A DNA stretch of 64,000 bases, from NCBI GenBank assembly GCA_020912385.1, contig CP087210.1:1364001-1428000 (forward strand). Direction: 5' to 3'. The notes under the pieces are model-generated. The model was not told the DNA's origin and did not search any database. It saw nothing but the letters and a program-made list of their open reading frames with translations. Every line of letters starts with the position of its first letter. The first letter of the stretch is position 1. Shown in pieces: positions 20,725-31,241 of this stretch. Position numbers and translations under genes: made by a program. Origin of the DNA: Neofusicoccum parvum. Its lineage: Eukaryota > Ascomycota > Dothideomycetes > Botryosphaeriales > Botryosphaeriaceae.

Positions 20725-21909
20725 TCACTCCACCACCCCACACCCCCTCTTCCCCACCCCCACAAACCCCTCCAAAACCCCCCTAATCCTCCCCTTCCCA
20801 CCCTCATCCTCCCCCGCATACGCCCTCCTCAACCGCTCCACCAGCCCCTCAAACTCCTCCATCCCAGCCCCAGCCCCAGCCCCAGCCCCAGCCCCACCCC
20901 CACCCGTCCCCGCCCTCGGCCTCAACCGCGGTGTCCTCGGCGGCGTGCACGGCGGCGTCGTCTCCTGTTGCCGCCGGCGCAACCTCGCCGGCGGCGAGCG
21001 CGCGCGGCGCAGGGAGTCGGACTGGGAGCGGCGGCGGGCGGCGTACAGCGGGGCGGCGGTGGCGGTCGCGAGTGTCGCGGTCAGGGGGGAGGTGTGCGTG
21101 CGGAGCAGGGGAGGGCGAGGGCCTGCGGACGCCGCGGACGCGCCGCCGCCGCGGAGGACGGTGCTGGGGTTGTGGCGCTGGTGGCGGCCGCGCGGGGGGG
21201 ATTGCAGGCGGAAGGGGGTGGTGGTGAGGGCGTTGGAGCGGTGGCGGGTGAGGGCGGGAGAGGGGGTGGTGGCGGTGGGCGGCGGGGGTGCTGGGCGGTG
21301 CGGTGTGAGGCGGCTGCTGTTGGGGGCGATGCTGCTGGTGGCGGTGGGGAGGGGCCCGTGGTAGTAGTAGGAGTCGGAGCGGCGGCCGCAGGTGGGACAG
21401 CGCGGCGTGGAGAGGGGGGGTGGGAGGGCGAGGCTGGATTGAGGGGTCAGGGCTGGGAAGGGTGAGCCGTTGCCGGTGCGGGAGAGGCTGGCGGGGAGGG
21501 GGGAGGGGGTCGAGTCGATGCTGCCGGCTAGGGTGCTGCCGCTGAGGTCTCTGCTGGAGGGTGGTTGGTAGGGCGAGTGGCGAGCGCTGCTTTGGGAGGA
21601 GTGGGAGCGTCGGTGTCGTAAGGTGTGGTTATCGGCAGGCTCTAAGTCTGGTGTGGGAGGGTTGGTTGTTGGGATGACGCGGTGGTGTTGCTGACGATCG
21701 TCCGTGGGTGTGTAGTTGATGAACACCAGGCCTGATGATCTTGTGAGGTGAGAAACCGTGCCGGACGGGCCGCGTGGGGAGACGCCATTGGGCTGAGCAT
21801 TCAGGTCCAACTTTGAGATTGAGTCGGTGTCGTCCGTCTCATCGTGGAAGCTAGAGCTGTCGGAATTGCTATTTGCAGACAGCTCGTCCGGTCCATCTTG
21901 TGGAGGCAT
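20725..21909 (-). CDS. Hypothetical Ser/Pro/Arg-rich protein
   Basis: Open frame of 394 residues from the ATG at 21909 (MPPQDGPDELSANSNSDSS); 20 more residues upstream in frame look like leader. No domain is recognised. It is almost entirely low complexity, Ser/Thr/Pro/Arg-rich, with a single CPTCGRRSDSYYYHG patch near residue 180 that has only one CxxC pair and is not a complete zinc finger. Near the C-terminus a (GA)n run encoded by a CCCCAG-type tandem repeat (20870-20905) precedes a more regular helix (MEEFEGLVERLRRAYAGEDE, GRIRGVLEGFVGVGK), which may be the only folded part. Highly GC-rich, so competing frames are open too, but this frame has the most natural N-terminus. Confidence 0.55.
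   Translation of the reverse strand: MPPQDGPDELSANSNSDSSSFHDETDDTDSISKLDLNAQPNGVSPRGPSGTVSHLTRSSGLVFINYTPTDDRQQHHRVIPTTNPPTPDLEPADNHTLRHRRSHSSQSSARHSPYQPPSSRDLSGSTLAGSIDSTPSPLPASLSRTGNGSPFPALTPQSSLALPPPLSTPRCPTCGRRSDSYYYHGPLPTATSSIAPNSSRLTPHRPAPPPPTATTPSPALTRHRSNALTTTPFRLQSPPRGRHQRHNPSTVLRGGGASAASAGPRPPLLRTHTSPLTATLATATAAPLYAARRRSQSDSLRRARSPPARLRRRQQETTPPCTPPRTPRLRPRAGTGGGGAGAGAGAGAGMEEFEGLVERLRRAYAGEDEGGKGRIRGVLEGFVGVGKRGCGVVE
20870..20905. repeat. CCCCAG hexanucleotide tandem repeat
   Basis: Five to six copies of a CCCCAG-type unit (AGCCCCAGCCCCAGCC pattern) encode the Gly-Ala run of the hypothetical protein on the minus strand. Confidence 0.8.
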
Positions 21910-22798
21910 TTTGTGGAGGATTAATCCCGCAGTTATAACTGGTGGGATGGCGTTGCAATCACCCAGCAACGCGCGCGGCCGTAGGCTTAGTTATGCACTC
22001 CCGCGACCCTGGCGCACGCGGGAGGGAAATCTTGATTTGCGAATCCGATTTGCGAATCCGGTGGTCAGTAATCTGGAAGACATGGGTAGAGTGCTGGAGA
22101 AGCTCATGCGAGCTAGGCGGCATGAACGGCCGGCACTGGACAAGACTCGCGAGATCAATGCGGAGATATTAAATAAGAGTGAGCAGCTCGCAGGCCAGTT
22201 GGCAATGTTTCTGCCGTCATCATGCGTCGAGTTTGGCGGCTCTGGGGTGCTGTGCGTTTTGGAATCTCAAATTGCAGGTAACGCTCCCCAGTCGTGGACT
22301 GCTGACCGGTTGGCTGCTTGGGACGGGGTTCCTGTAATTCAAGTTCCCTGCGAGCCTGAGTGCCACGCTGACTTGCTGTTCAAGGAGAAGATCGTTTTAG
22401 CCAGAGAAGCGTCTTTTTCTAAAAAGCTTGCTCCAACCTCAAGTCATGGCTCACGTCGAAGAGTTGCTGTTCTCTTGCCAAGCATCCGACAATCGTCCAC
22501 GAGGTGGTTAGGCCAAGCATCCAAGAACGCCACGGAGTGTCACCTAAAGGCAGTAGCGCGGCTGTGCGGACAGAGGACAAGACAATGCCGCAGCGCAGAG
22601 GTGCGAGGGTCGATAAAAGATTTCATTTCCTAACAGGTCAAGAATAGGTATAATAATGGGCGGACTCGTCTCTCTCAGGGCCTCAGGGTGGCGGCACAGG
22701 ACCAAATAGTACACCAGCAACACCGTCGTCTACGCTGTACAGCCAAACATGGCAGCAAAGGACCTCCCGAACTCCGAACGCTATGTATTGTGGGGCGG
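21910..22798. other. Intergenic region
   Basis: 890 bp between the start of one minus-strand gene and the 3' end of the carbonic anhydrase gene. A plus-strand open frame (21827-22633) crosses the first region but has no family resemblance and overlaps the start of the neighbour. Nothing else is recognised. Confidence 0.5.
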
Positions 22799-23617
22799 CT
22801 AGCGGTGCTGCCACAGGCCGATGGGACGGACCTCCTCCTCCTCCAGCACGCGCAGCTCGCCGGTGGCGATGTCGAAAATGACGCCGTGGACGGTGACGCC
22901 GCGGTCGGCCATGGCCTTCTGCACGGTGGGGTTGCTCTTGATGGTCTGCAGCGAGTTGCGCACGTTGAGCTCGGCGAGGCGGACGGCCTTGCGGTCGACG
23001 GAGTCGAGGGCGTCGATCTCGCGCTGGTGCTTGCGGCGCACGTCGCGCAGCGGCTGCAGCCAGGCGTTGAGGGCCGGGCCCAGGTCGGCGTCGTTGAGGG
23101 CGTTGATGGCGCCGCCGCACTTGGTGTGGCCGCACACGACGATGCGCTTGACCTTGACGGCGCCGACGGCGAAGTCGATGATGCTCTCGCTGCTCAGGTC
23201 GCCGGGCGCGACGATGTTGGCGATGTTGCGGTGCACGAAGATGTCGCCGGGCTTGCAGTCGCAAATCGTCGTCTCGGGCACGCGCGAGTCGCCGCAGCCA
23301 AACCAGAGCACCTCGGGCTGCTGGCCCTGGTTCAGGGTTGCCCACAGCTGGGGCTCGGCCTGGGCGGAACGGCGGGCATAGCTCTTGTTGCCCGCGACAA
23401 CGCGCTCGAAGGCATCTGCAAAATCGTACGATGTTGATGTCAGCCCACCCGTTTCGGTGCGTTTCGCGGCGCGACGGGCCAATGGCAGCGTACCAGCCCC
23501 GGTCGCACTCATGGCGGGGAGACGAAACAGCTGGTGCAGAGGGCGGGCAGCGGAAACCGGCGCTCTGGACGCAGCGGAGGAGATGCAGCGGACGAAGGAA
23601 AGGCTCTGCGGCCTCAT
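22799..23617 (-). CDS. Beta-class carbonic anhydrase, probably mitochondrial
   Basis: Zinc enzyme interconverting CO2 and bicarbonate (Nce103-type in fungi), supplying bicarbonate to carboxylases. Exons 23617-23494 and 23415-22799 give 246 residues. The 78-nt intron (GTACGC...CTGAC...TTTTGCAG) is a multiple of three and has no stop, so unspliced RNA would read through, adding 26 residues. Zinc ligands are visible: CGDSR (C82, D84, R86) and GHTKCGG (H138, C141). The catalytic Asp-Arg dyad is intact. The C-terminus RVLEEEEVRPIGLWQHR continues the usual final strand and helix. The first 35 residues (MRPQSLSFVRCISSAASRAP) are Arg/Ser/Ala-rich without acidic residues, like a mitochondrial presequence; starting at the second Met (residue 36) would give a cytosolic form. 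Confidence 0.93.
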   Translation of the reverse strand: MRPQSLSFVRCISSAASRAPVSAARPLHQLFRLPAMSATGAGTLPLARRAAKRTETGGLTSTSYDFADAFERVVAGNKSYARRSAQAEPQLWATLNQGQQPEVLWFGCGDSRVPETTICDCKPGDIFVHRNIANIVAPGDLSSESIIDFAVGAVKVKRIVVCGHTKCGGAINALNDADLGPALNAWLQPLRDVRRKHQREIDALDSVDRKAVRLAELNVRNSLQTIKSNPTVQKAMADRGVTVHGVIFDIATGELRVLEEEEVRPIGLWQHR

Positions 23618-25372
23618 GCTGGGGCGGAGGGGGTGGTGATGGGGGCGCTCTGCTTACCCTGACGTGCTGCCATTCTTGTCGCCGGTCTTTTTTCGCTTTT
23701 GCTGGGCGATGACTCTATCGCGGAACGGGATGGGTCCGCCCTATCGCGCTCAACGCTTTTTTTTTTTCTTGTCCTGGCTGCGCTCCGCCGGATCGCTTTT
23801 CCGCGGCCCAAGAGCAGCGGCGGCGTGCCGGTGACGAGTGAGGCGTGGAGATGACGGAGCGTCGGGCAGGCGTGACTCGTGGGTGTCGTGCAGCGCCTGC
23901 GAGTTGCGGGCGCACGTGGAGGGGAGAAATGAAGGCGTTCCGCTTTGCGTATCTGGGTGCCCACCCCGGTGCACGGCGGACGCGCAGCCTTTTATGTGCC
24001 AGCCCTTTGAGGAGCCGGCGTTCAACAAGTCGCAAGTCGCGTCTCACCCCCCAAGTCCGGACAAAGTTACACGCGCCTCCCAAGCCAGGCCAAGGATTTC
24101 TCTCGGGGATCACGGTGGCCAGGAAGGCTTGCGACCGCCACGGACTCCCCCCCGCTGCCCAGGGCGCAGCCGATCTCCGCCCACTGCCCCCTTCTCCAGA
24201 TTGCTGGTGCTGCCCTCGCCATCTCGCGCCCGCTCCGCATCGGCCCAGCGTGTTGCGGCCTGAGGCATGTCCGATGCATCTCAACCGCAGCCAGGAATGC
24301 CGATCGCGTTGGCGCCGCCCCGGCTCCTCTCCGCCGCGCTGCTCCCCTCCTGCCCCTCTTGCGCGCCTGCCCTCCCCAGAGTCCAGCCCCCGGCGGCCGC
24401 CGGCCTCACCTTTGCGTCGCGAGAGACTGAGATCATGGCACTGCGGCCGTTGCGTGCGGCGTCTTGTGGTTGGTGCAAGCCACCAGCGGCCTGCCCGCCC
24501 CATGCACGCGCGCATCGGCAGCGCCCGTCGAGCGAGGCAAGCTTTGTGCGTGGCTCTGTCCCGCGCGGCCTGGCTCACGCTCTCGACCGAGCTTTGTCCT
24601 TTGCCCCGGGGACCCGGCAGCTGGCGTCGTCATAGGACAGCAAGGCCGCATCAGGGGCCACCACCACCAGCAAGCAGGTGCACCACTCAGCTCTGCGCCT
24701 TCCGCTGCACCAACCGGTGAGCCCGCGCTATGTTCATGAGGTATTATTGCAGGCGGATACTCGCAACAGAGTAAGGATGTGGAATCTCCACCGCTGCCCG
24801 CGTCGTGCTCGCCTCAATATGCGCATAGTCCGCAGGGCCACAGATGCGCTTCATGACCGTCTCCGCACGTGTAAGAAGGTCCTGCTCGAGATATGGCTGC
24901 CGTCTCGCAGGCCCTTTGAGTGGCCGCCAACTGCCGTGCCCTGCTCGGCCTGCCGCGCTCCTGGGCGCTCACCGCTTGCCACGCATTAGAAGTCTGCAGT
25001 AAGTCTTTGTCAGCTTTCTGTGTCCGTGGATGAGAGAGAGTACACTGTACGGATCCAGATCCGACAGGTACCACCGTCCGACACGGACATTCTGCTACCC
25101 GGTACGCCACTTCCGATGTGCCGGCTGTATCCCCGAACTCTTAGTCTGTGGCAGCGGCCTCTCCGGCCATCGATGGGGCAGCATGAAACACCAGATAATC
25201 GCTCAGCATGCGTAGTGCCGATGCCTCCAGAAGTTCCAGAAAATGATCAATGCCATTCATGTACCGCTCGTCGTGGGTCAAGCCAAAAAAAAAAACACCG
25301 AACCAACTCCCATCGATATCCGAACACGTCTCGATGAATTGCATCTTCTTCCCCCCTGACTGTGGATACTGC
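23618..25372. other. GC-rich intergenic region
   Basis: 1.75 kb upstream of the carbonic anhydrase gene. Large overlapping open frames occur on both strands (up to 291 codons) but all have Arg/Pro/Ala/Ser-rich arbitrary composition. There is an 11-nt T tract near 23758. No gene, RNA or repeat is recognised. Confidence 0.5.
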
Positions 25373-26349
25373 TCACAGCTCCTCCTTCGTCTTCTCGGCG
25401 CCCTGAGCGTCCTGCAGAGCATACAAAGGCTGCGGGTTGCCGTTCCCGTCACAGCTGCTGAACCGCCACCAGCCCCAGTTCCAGCTCCCAAACACATTCA
25501 CCATCATCCACCGGATGGGGCCAGGCATCGGCGGCCAGGTCGCCCACATGCCGTCCTCGTATGTCCTGTCCAGGTTCAGCAGGCAGAACGGCACCACGTC
25601 CGTCATGCCCGCCTTGGTCAGCGTCTTCTTGCCCCAGACCTTGAACGTGGCCGACGCGTTCGCCGCCTCCGGGCTGCCCTCGGCCGGCGCGGAGGCCAGG
25701 TCCGCGAACGCCGCGATGGTCTTGATCTCGGAGTGGAAGTGGTCGTTGAACGGCTCGCGGAAGGCGTCCATGATGCGCACGAGCTCGGCGCCGTCGAAGG
25801 CCGCGGGCGACGGCAGCGATGTCAGATAGGCGTTGAACGAGCCGAGTCCCTCGAGGAAGGATTCTGTCGCGGGGCTGGTCAGCGGCCTGGACGGGGGATT
25901 GCTTGAGCGGTCGGGTGCCGCTCACCGTGCTCCTTGTGCGTCTCTTCCCAGATTCCCTTCTCCTTCAGCACCTCCTCGACCTTGGGGAAGAGCTCCGCCT
26001 CTTCGTCGTCGTGGTGGCTCTTTACAAACCTGAACCATGCGAGGCTGTATCCGACGAAATCGGGCTTGTCGGCGTCCTTGATGTGTGGTGCTTGAAGGTA
26101 GACGGTGTTGAATCCGCGCAGGATGGCATTGTGGAGCAGCGCCATGTGCGTGGCTCCCTTGGTCCAGATGTCGTCCTTCTTCGTCGCATACTGCGGAGTT
26201 GCGATCAGCGGCAATGGGCCGTCAGCCCAGGGCTGTCCGGCGGGAATGGAGCTTGCAGCTGCCGACATGCTTGCAGGCAGACGCGCGCAGAGGAGAGCAA
26301 TTGCTAGTGCTAGGAAGGCAGTGAGCAGACGGAGTTTGGAGGCGAGCAT
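25373..26349 (-). CDS. Hemerythrin (HHE) domain protein
   Basis: Fungal HHE-domain protein, a four-helix bundle that can bind a di-iron centre; physiological role unclear. Exons 26349-25926 and 25863-25373 join over a 62-nt intron (GTGAGC...GCGACAG) to give 304 residues with KEHESFLEGLGSFNAYL at the junction. Iron-ligand candidates follow the family order: GATHMALLHNAILRG, then FVKSHHDDEEAELFP (HxxxE-type), the junction KEHE, and FNDHFHSEIKTI. The C-terminal PFCLLNLDRTYEDGMWATWP and FGSWNWGWWRFSSC are typical of the fungal subfamily. Starting at 26349 gives a hydrophobic leader (LLTAFLALAIALLCA), which would send it to the secretory pathway. Starting at the Met near residue 27 (MSAAASSIP) gives the usual cytosolic form. 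The leader has natural composition, so I keep the longer start with reservation. Confidence 0.87.
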
Positions 26350-27949
26350 TGCAGAAGCCTGGTGGAGGGCGAAAATGCGGCCATCGTATAGCCTTTTAGT
26401 AGGATGCGGTACATAAAGCTCAATAAGCAAGCTGCCAGCATCAGCTCATCGTCAACTGATGGGAGCTCTGGGAACGGCGGGCCCGGATCTCGGATGAGAA
26501 ATCTAAACTCCGTGATTGGCCGAGGCGCTGTGCTCTCCATGGACCCTGGGTCTCGTCCTGCGGAGAAGCTGGAAGGCCATGCAGTCAACGAGAGGCGGTG
26601 CGGGTCCCTCGCGGCGTTCAAGCAGTGCTGAGACTCTATCGAGCGCGGTATCTCCGCGATCTGCAGTTTCCAGCGCAAGTCGTCTCCGGCATGCTGCTTC
26701 AAACAGTCATCGTAACGACGATTATTAAGTCCCCGTGCCATGAGCCTGACCATGCGAACCCCTGCGGACGGGGGCAGAGCAGCAAGATAAGAACCGGCCA
26801 AGGTCTCGCTTGCAGACCGCTTTCTTGTTGTTTCTGTGGGGGTCTGCAGTTTCATCTGTTTTGCCTTCCTCCCTATCAACTTGATTCCGCAAACGATGCG
26901 AGACCCTGGACAACGGCTCCCTGGCCTCGTCCGACGCTCTGGAATGCAACGGCGCGCAGCAGCGGCACAACGCTACGTCACATTAGACGCCGGAGGGGCT
27001 GCTGCACGACACCCTTTCTGAGAGCGCTTGTCCTTCTTCCGCTCCGCCAAGAACGGGAGCATGTGACGCCCCGCGTCTCCGCTCTGTGTTCCGACCCGCC
27101 CGCTCCGCTGGGTGCGTTTCGAGTTGCCCTCAAGGCCAACTGGGCTTCTCGATTCGATTGCTAGATGCGGTGCTGCGACACCAACGGATCTGCCAAGTCG
27201 GGCAAGTGATTCGCCATCTCTAGCTCGCCCACGGGGTGTGGGTGCCAAGAAGCCGCACAGCATGCCCTTGGCGATTTTGGACAACCCCCTTTCCTGCCTT
27301 CCTGTGTGTCCACGCGTCCAGTGTGCCGCTGCGACATCTTGCAACTCCCCGAGCTCGCTGGCTTCTTGGCTAAGTAATTATAGACTCTGATAAGGCGCGT
27401 GGGGAAAGACTCTGGAGCACTGCCCCGTGGAGTCTCCGCCCACGTGTCTCCAATTACATGGCGCGAAATGAACACATGTTACGGTTTGCATTGAAATGAC
27501 AGCGATCTTCATCAAGATACGCGCTTTTCGATACTTTGACGGGCGGTCCAAGACCTCGACAGTGCTCTGATACGGAAGCCAGCCACTCCGGTGCCCGAAA
27601 AGTTGCTGTCAATGAACGCAAGAGCGTAATGTGATCTTTCCTCTCATTTCGGAACGACTGGGGTAACATCCGAAATACACGACTTGCGTTTTGATGGGAA
27701 CGCTGCGAGAAAGCTTCTGGACCGTGAGGCAGACCTGGCCCGTCGAAAGCGGGCTGTGTTTTCTGCTGTGCGTTGACGCCAAGAATCCGGGCACCCAAAT
27801 GAGCGTCGGGGGGCACGAGAGGCGACTAGCATGCAAGGCGTGAATGAGCCTAAGGCAGCCCGATGATCCTGCCTGACGGTCGCAGCGCAGCGGCAGCGGG
27901 TAAGTACAGGGAGAGGTGCTCCAGCCACAGGACGCGTGAATCGTTGAAG
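26350..27949. other. Intergenic region
   Basis: 1.6 kb between the hemerythrin gene and the palindrome array. Short open frames only, none with family resemblance. No RNA gene is recognised. Confidence 0.5.
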
Positions 27950-27961
27950 AAGCAAGCTACC

Positions 27962-28050
27962 CATGTGGGTAGTTGGAGCATTCATCCGGACGGCTTTAAC
28001 AATTTAATTGAAGTGCTTCTGCATCCGGACGAATGCTTCAACTGCCTATG
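27962..28050 (+). repeat. Palindromic MITE-like element, array copy 1
   Basis: The left arm begins CATGTGGGTAGTTGGAGCAT and contains CATCCGGACGG; the right arm is CATCCGGACGAATGCTTCAA ending CTGCCTATG. 89 bp, plus orientation. Confidence 0.88.
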
Positions 28051-28106
28051 AGCTAATTGAGATGGTCCGTTTCTTTTGCGACCCGCTTTTGCAGTCTCTT
28101 CAGACC

Positions 28107-28129
28107 AAGTCGTTACCAAGTAACGACTT
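28107..28129. repeat. Perfect 10-bp inverted repeat between array copies 1 and 2
   Basis: AAGTCGTTAC and GTAACGACTT are separated by three bases. The corresponding place in the second unit lacks the symmetry. Confidence 0.85.
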
Positions 28130-28180
28130 GCCTAGTAGCCTCACCAGAGGAGTCAGGAAGGGACCACAGTGGACTACCTG

Positions 28181-28267
28181 CATAGGGAGTTGAAGCATTC
28201 ATCAGGATGACTTTGGTAGGCAAATCAAAGTGCATTTGCATCCGGATGAGGGCTTCAACTGCCCATG
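28181..28267 (+). repeat. Palindromic MITE-like element, array copy 2
   Basis: CATAGGGAGTTGAAGCATTC starts it, and GAGGGCTTCAACTGCCCATG ends it. The inside CTTTGGTAGGCAAATCAAAG is identical to that of copy 3. 87 bp, plus orientation. Confidence 0.9.
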
Positions 28268-28398
28268 AGCGAGTTGAGACGGTCCGTCGCTTTTGCGACT
28301 CGCTGCGACAGTCTCTTTAAAAGAAAATTTGACGACCTGCCCGGCGGCCTCACCAAATAAGTCAAGCAGGAACCATAGTGGAGGAAGCAAACTACCTA

Positions 28399-28485
28399 CA
28401 TGGGGAGTTGAAGCATTCATCCGGATGGCTTTGGTAGGCAAATCAAAGTACACTTGCATCCGGATGAGTGCTTCAACTGCCCATG
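28399..28485 (+). repeat. Palindromic MITE-like element, array copy 3 (best copy)
   Basis: The two 29-bp arms pair at 27 of 29 positions. The left arm reads CATGGGGAGTTGAAGC and continues to ATCCGGATG; the right arm is its reverse complement. The 29-bp inside contains CTTTG...CAAAG, which extends the symmetry. A transcript would fold into a long hairpin. No open frame is inside. Confidence 0.93.
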
Positions 28486-28500
28486 AGTGAGTCGCTTTTG

Positions 28501-29230
28501 AGTTGGTGCAGCTTTGCACAAAGGTGGCAGACCCTGAAGAAGGGCAGCCGGGGCAGTGAGCGTGTTACGCAGGACACTCGCTGGGAACTGAGCTGCGCGG
28601 TGGCGAGTGCCGCCAGCCGAGGCGACGACGAGGCAGTGCGGTGGTGAGGCCGGCACCGCGGCGAAGGTTCGTGAAGCAGGCGGTGGGGCTCTGCCTTGGG
28701 CGTCGGGCAGAGCTGGAGCAGCAATGGCGGCTGAAAGCGGCGGCAGGATCTTATCTTATCGCAGGCACCAGCCACCGAACCTCGAATCTGGAGGGGCAGA
28801 GTAGCGTCATCGTTACAGCCCGGCTGTCCAAGCCGACAAAGTGCAGCAGATGAGGGCGTGCGGGCGGTGCAATGGGCGCAAGAAGTGCACCGAACGTGCC
28901 GGTAGGCTCCAGCACCGCCCAGTCGCATCGAGAAGCGTCTTCTGACATCACTGGCTGTGGTGGACGCAGCGCGCGGTGTTGCTGTGGGCTGTGGCGTAAG
29001 ATTTCCGCGATGATTCTGCCAGATTCCAGCACCTTCTTCCGGCCTGCACTTTTTACTTAAGTACCATCCATCCGCAAACAACCACCCACGCTTCTTCATC
29101 ATCCACAAACTCTTGCACACACTCTTGCGAAGGCTTTAGGCTTTCTTCCCACACTCTTCTACTGCGCTTCTTTCCTTTCACATCCTCTTGATACCCAACA
29201 CCTAGATCCTCTTTTCAGCCTCACATCACA
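28501..29230. promoter_or_regulatory. Promoter and leader region of hsp70
   Basis: 730 bp between the palindrome array and the hsp70 ATG. The last 170 bp are CT-rich with ACTCTTGC/CACACTCTT repeats, like a fungal leader, and CACTTTTTACTTAAG near 29047 is a possible core-promoter AT patch. Separate TTC/GAA triplets occur around 28932-29040 (for example GAGAAGCGTCTTCTG), but I found no textbook three-unit heat-shock element. Confidence 0.4.
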
Positions 29231-29708
29231 ATGGCGCCCGCCATCGGTATCGACTTGGGTACGACCTACTCGTGCGTCGGCATCTTCAGAGATGACCGCA
29301 TTGAGATCATCGCCAACGACCAGGGCAACCGCACCACGCCCTCGTTCGTCGCCTTCACTGGTAAGCACTCACCTCAGCCTTGACTACAACCACGAAGCAG
29401 CTGCTAACGTTTGCGCAGACACCGAGCGTCTGATCGGTGACTCGGCAAAGAACCAGGTCGCGATGAACCCCCACAACACCGTCTTCGATGCGAAGCGCCT
29501 GATCGGTCGCAAGTTCAACGACGCCGAGGTCCAGGCTGATATGAAGCACTTCCCCTTCAAGGTCATCGAGAAGGGTGGCAAGCCTGTCATCCAGGTCGAG
29601 TTCAAGGGTGAGGAGAAGGTCTTCACTCCTGAGGAGATCTCCTCCATGGTCCTGACCAAGATGAGGGAGACTGCTGAGTCTTACCTCGGTGGCACCGTCA
29701 ACAACGCT

Positions 29709-29740
<32 letters not shown>

Positions 29741-31241
29741 CCAGCGTCAGGCCACCAAGGACGCTGGTCTCATTGCCGGCCTCAACGTTCTCCGCATCAT
29801 CAACGAGCCTACCGCCGCTGCCATCGCCTACGGTCTTGACAAGAAGGCCACTGGCGAGCGCAACGTCCTGATCTTCGATCTTGGTGGTGGTACTTTCGAT
29901 GTCTCCCTCCTGACCATCGAGGAGGGTATCTTCGAGGTCAAGTCCACCGCTGGTGACACTCACTTGGGTGGTGAGGACTTCGACAACCGCCTTGTCAACC
30001 ACTTCGTAAACGAATTCAAAAGAAAACACAAGAAGGAGTTGACTTCCAACGCTCGTGCACTCCGCCGCCTGCGGACTGCCTGCGAACGTGCTAAGCGCAC
30101 CCTGTCCAGCTCTGCTCAGACCTCGATCGAGATCGACTCCCTGTACGAGGGTATTGACTTCTACACCTCCATCACCCGTGCTCGTTTCGAGGAGCTTTGC
30201 CAGGACCTCTTCCGCTCCACCATGGAGCCCGTCGAGCGTGTCCTCCGCGACGCCAAGATCGACAAGTCCTCTGTCCACGAGATCGTCCTTGTTGGTGGCT
30301 CCACCCGTATCCCCAAGATCCAGAAGATGGTCTCCGACTTCTTCAACGGCAAGGAGCCCAACAAGTCCATCAACCCCGATGAGGCCGTTGCCTACGGTGC
30401 CGCCGTCCAGGCTGCTATCCTGTCTGGTGACACCTCTTCCAAGTCCACCAACGAGATCCTGCTTCTCGACGTGTCGCCGCTTTCCCTCGGTATCGAGACT
30501 GCCGGTGGTGTCATGACTCCCCTCATCAAGCGCAACACCACTATCCCCACCAAGAAGTCCGAGGTCTTCTCCACCTTCAGCGACAACCAGCCCGGTGTCC
30601 TCATCCAGGTCTTCGAGGGTGAGCGTGCTCGCACCAAGGACAACAACCTGCTCGGCAAGTTCGAGCTCACCGGCATTCCCCCGGCGCCCCGTGGTGTTCC
30701 CCAGATCGAGGTCACCTTCGATGTTGATGCCAACGGTATCATGAACGTCTCCGCTCTTGAGAAGGGTACTGGCAAGACCAACAAGATTGTCATCACGAAC
30801 GACAAGGGCCGTCTGTCCAAGGAGGACATCGAGCGCATGCTTGCTGAGGCCGAGAAGTACAAGGAAGAGGACGAGGCTGAGGCCGCTCGCATCTCTGCCA
30901 AAAACGCTCTCGAGTCCTACGCCTACTCTCTCCGCAACACCCTCAGCGACCCCAAGGTCGACGAGAAGCTCGATGCTGGCGACAAGGAGAAGCTCAAGTC
31001 CGAGATCGACAAGGTCGTCGCCTGGTTGGACGACAACCAGCAGGCCGGCAAGGACGAGTACGAGTCTCAGCAGAAGGAGCTCGAGGGTGTCGCCAACCCC
31101 ATCATGATGAAGTTCTACGGTGCTGGTGGCGAGGGCGGCATGCCCGGCGGCCCCGGTGGCTTCCCCGGTGCTGCTCCTGGCGGCGCTGCTCCCGGCGGCG
31201 CTGGTGGCGACGACGGCCCTACCGTCGAGGAGGTCGACTAA
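29231..31241 (+). CDS. Cytosolic Hsp70 chaperone (SSA type)
   Basis: ATP-driven chaperone of the cytosol and nucleus. Exons 29231-29360 and 29419-31241 (58-nt intron GTAAGC...TGCGCAG) give 650 residues, the normal length. Family signatures are intact: [13 protein letters not shown] at the N-terminus, [14 protein letters not shown] and [11 protein letters not shown] in the ATPase domain (about 1-385), the interdomain linker region [14 protein letters not shown], then the substrate-binding domain and the helical lid. The C-terminus has [17 protein letters not shown] repeats and ends EEVD, the TPR-cochaperone docking motif that marks the cytosolic class. Codon use is strongly biased to C-ending codons, as expected for high expression. 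The intron in the first 45 codons is in the place common for ascomycete hsp70 genes. A 632-codon open frame on the opposite strand is a shadow of this gene. Confidence 0.98.

Larger units (their letters stand above)
27945..28500 (+). repeat. Tandem array of about 218-bp units, each with one palindrome
   Basis: The palindromic cores start at 27962, 28181 and 28399, spacings of 219 and 218 bp. Outside the cores the units also correspond: AAGCAAGCTACCCA and AAGCAAACTACCTA before cores 1 and 3, GAGATGGTCCGTTTCTTTTG and GAGACGGTCCGTCGCTTTTG after cores 1 and 2, then TGCAGTCTCTTCAG and CGACAGTCTCTTTA, and GCCTCACCAGAGGAGTCAGG and GCCTCACCAAATAAGTCAAG later. The third unit is cut short after 28500. 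So the tandemly duplicated unit is larger than the palindrome. Confidence 0.85.

Noticed and set aside
23845..24720. 291-codon plus-strand frame upstream of carbonic anhydrase
   Set aside because: Overlapped by an opposing frame of similar length; Arg/Pro/Ser/Cys composition without motif.
28932..29040. Candidate heat-shock element upstream of hsp70
   Set aside because: TTC and GAA triplets are present but not in the alternating nGAAnnTTCnnGAAn spacing; too weak to list as a site.
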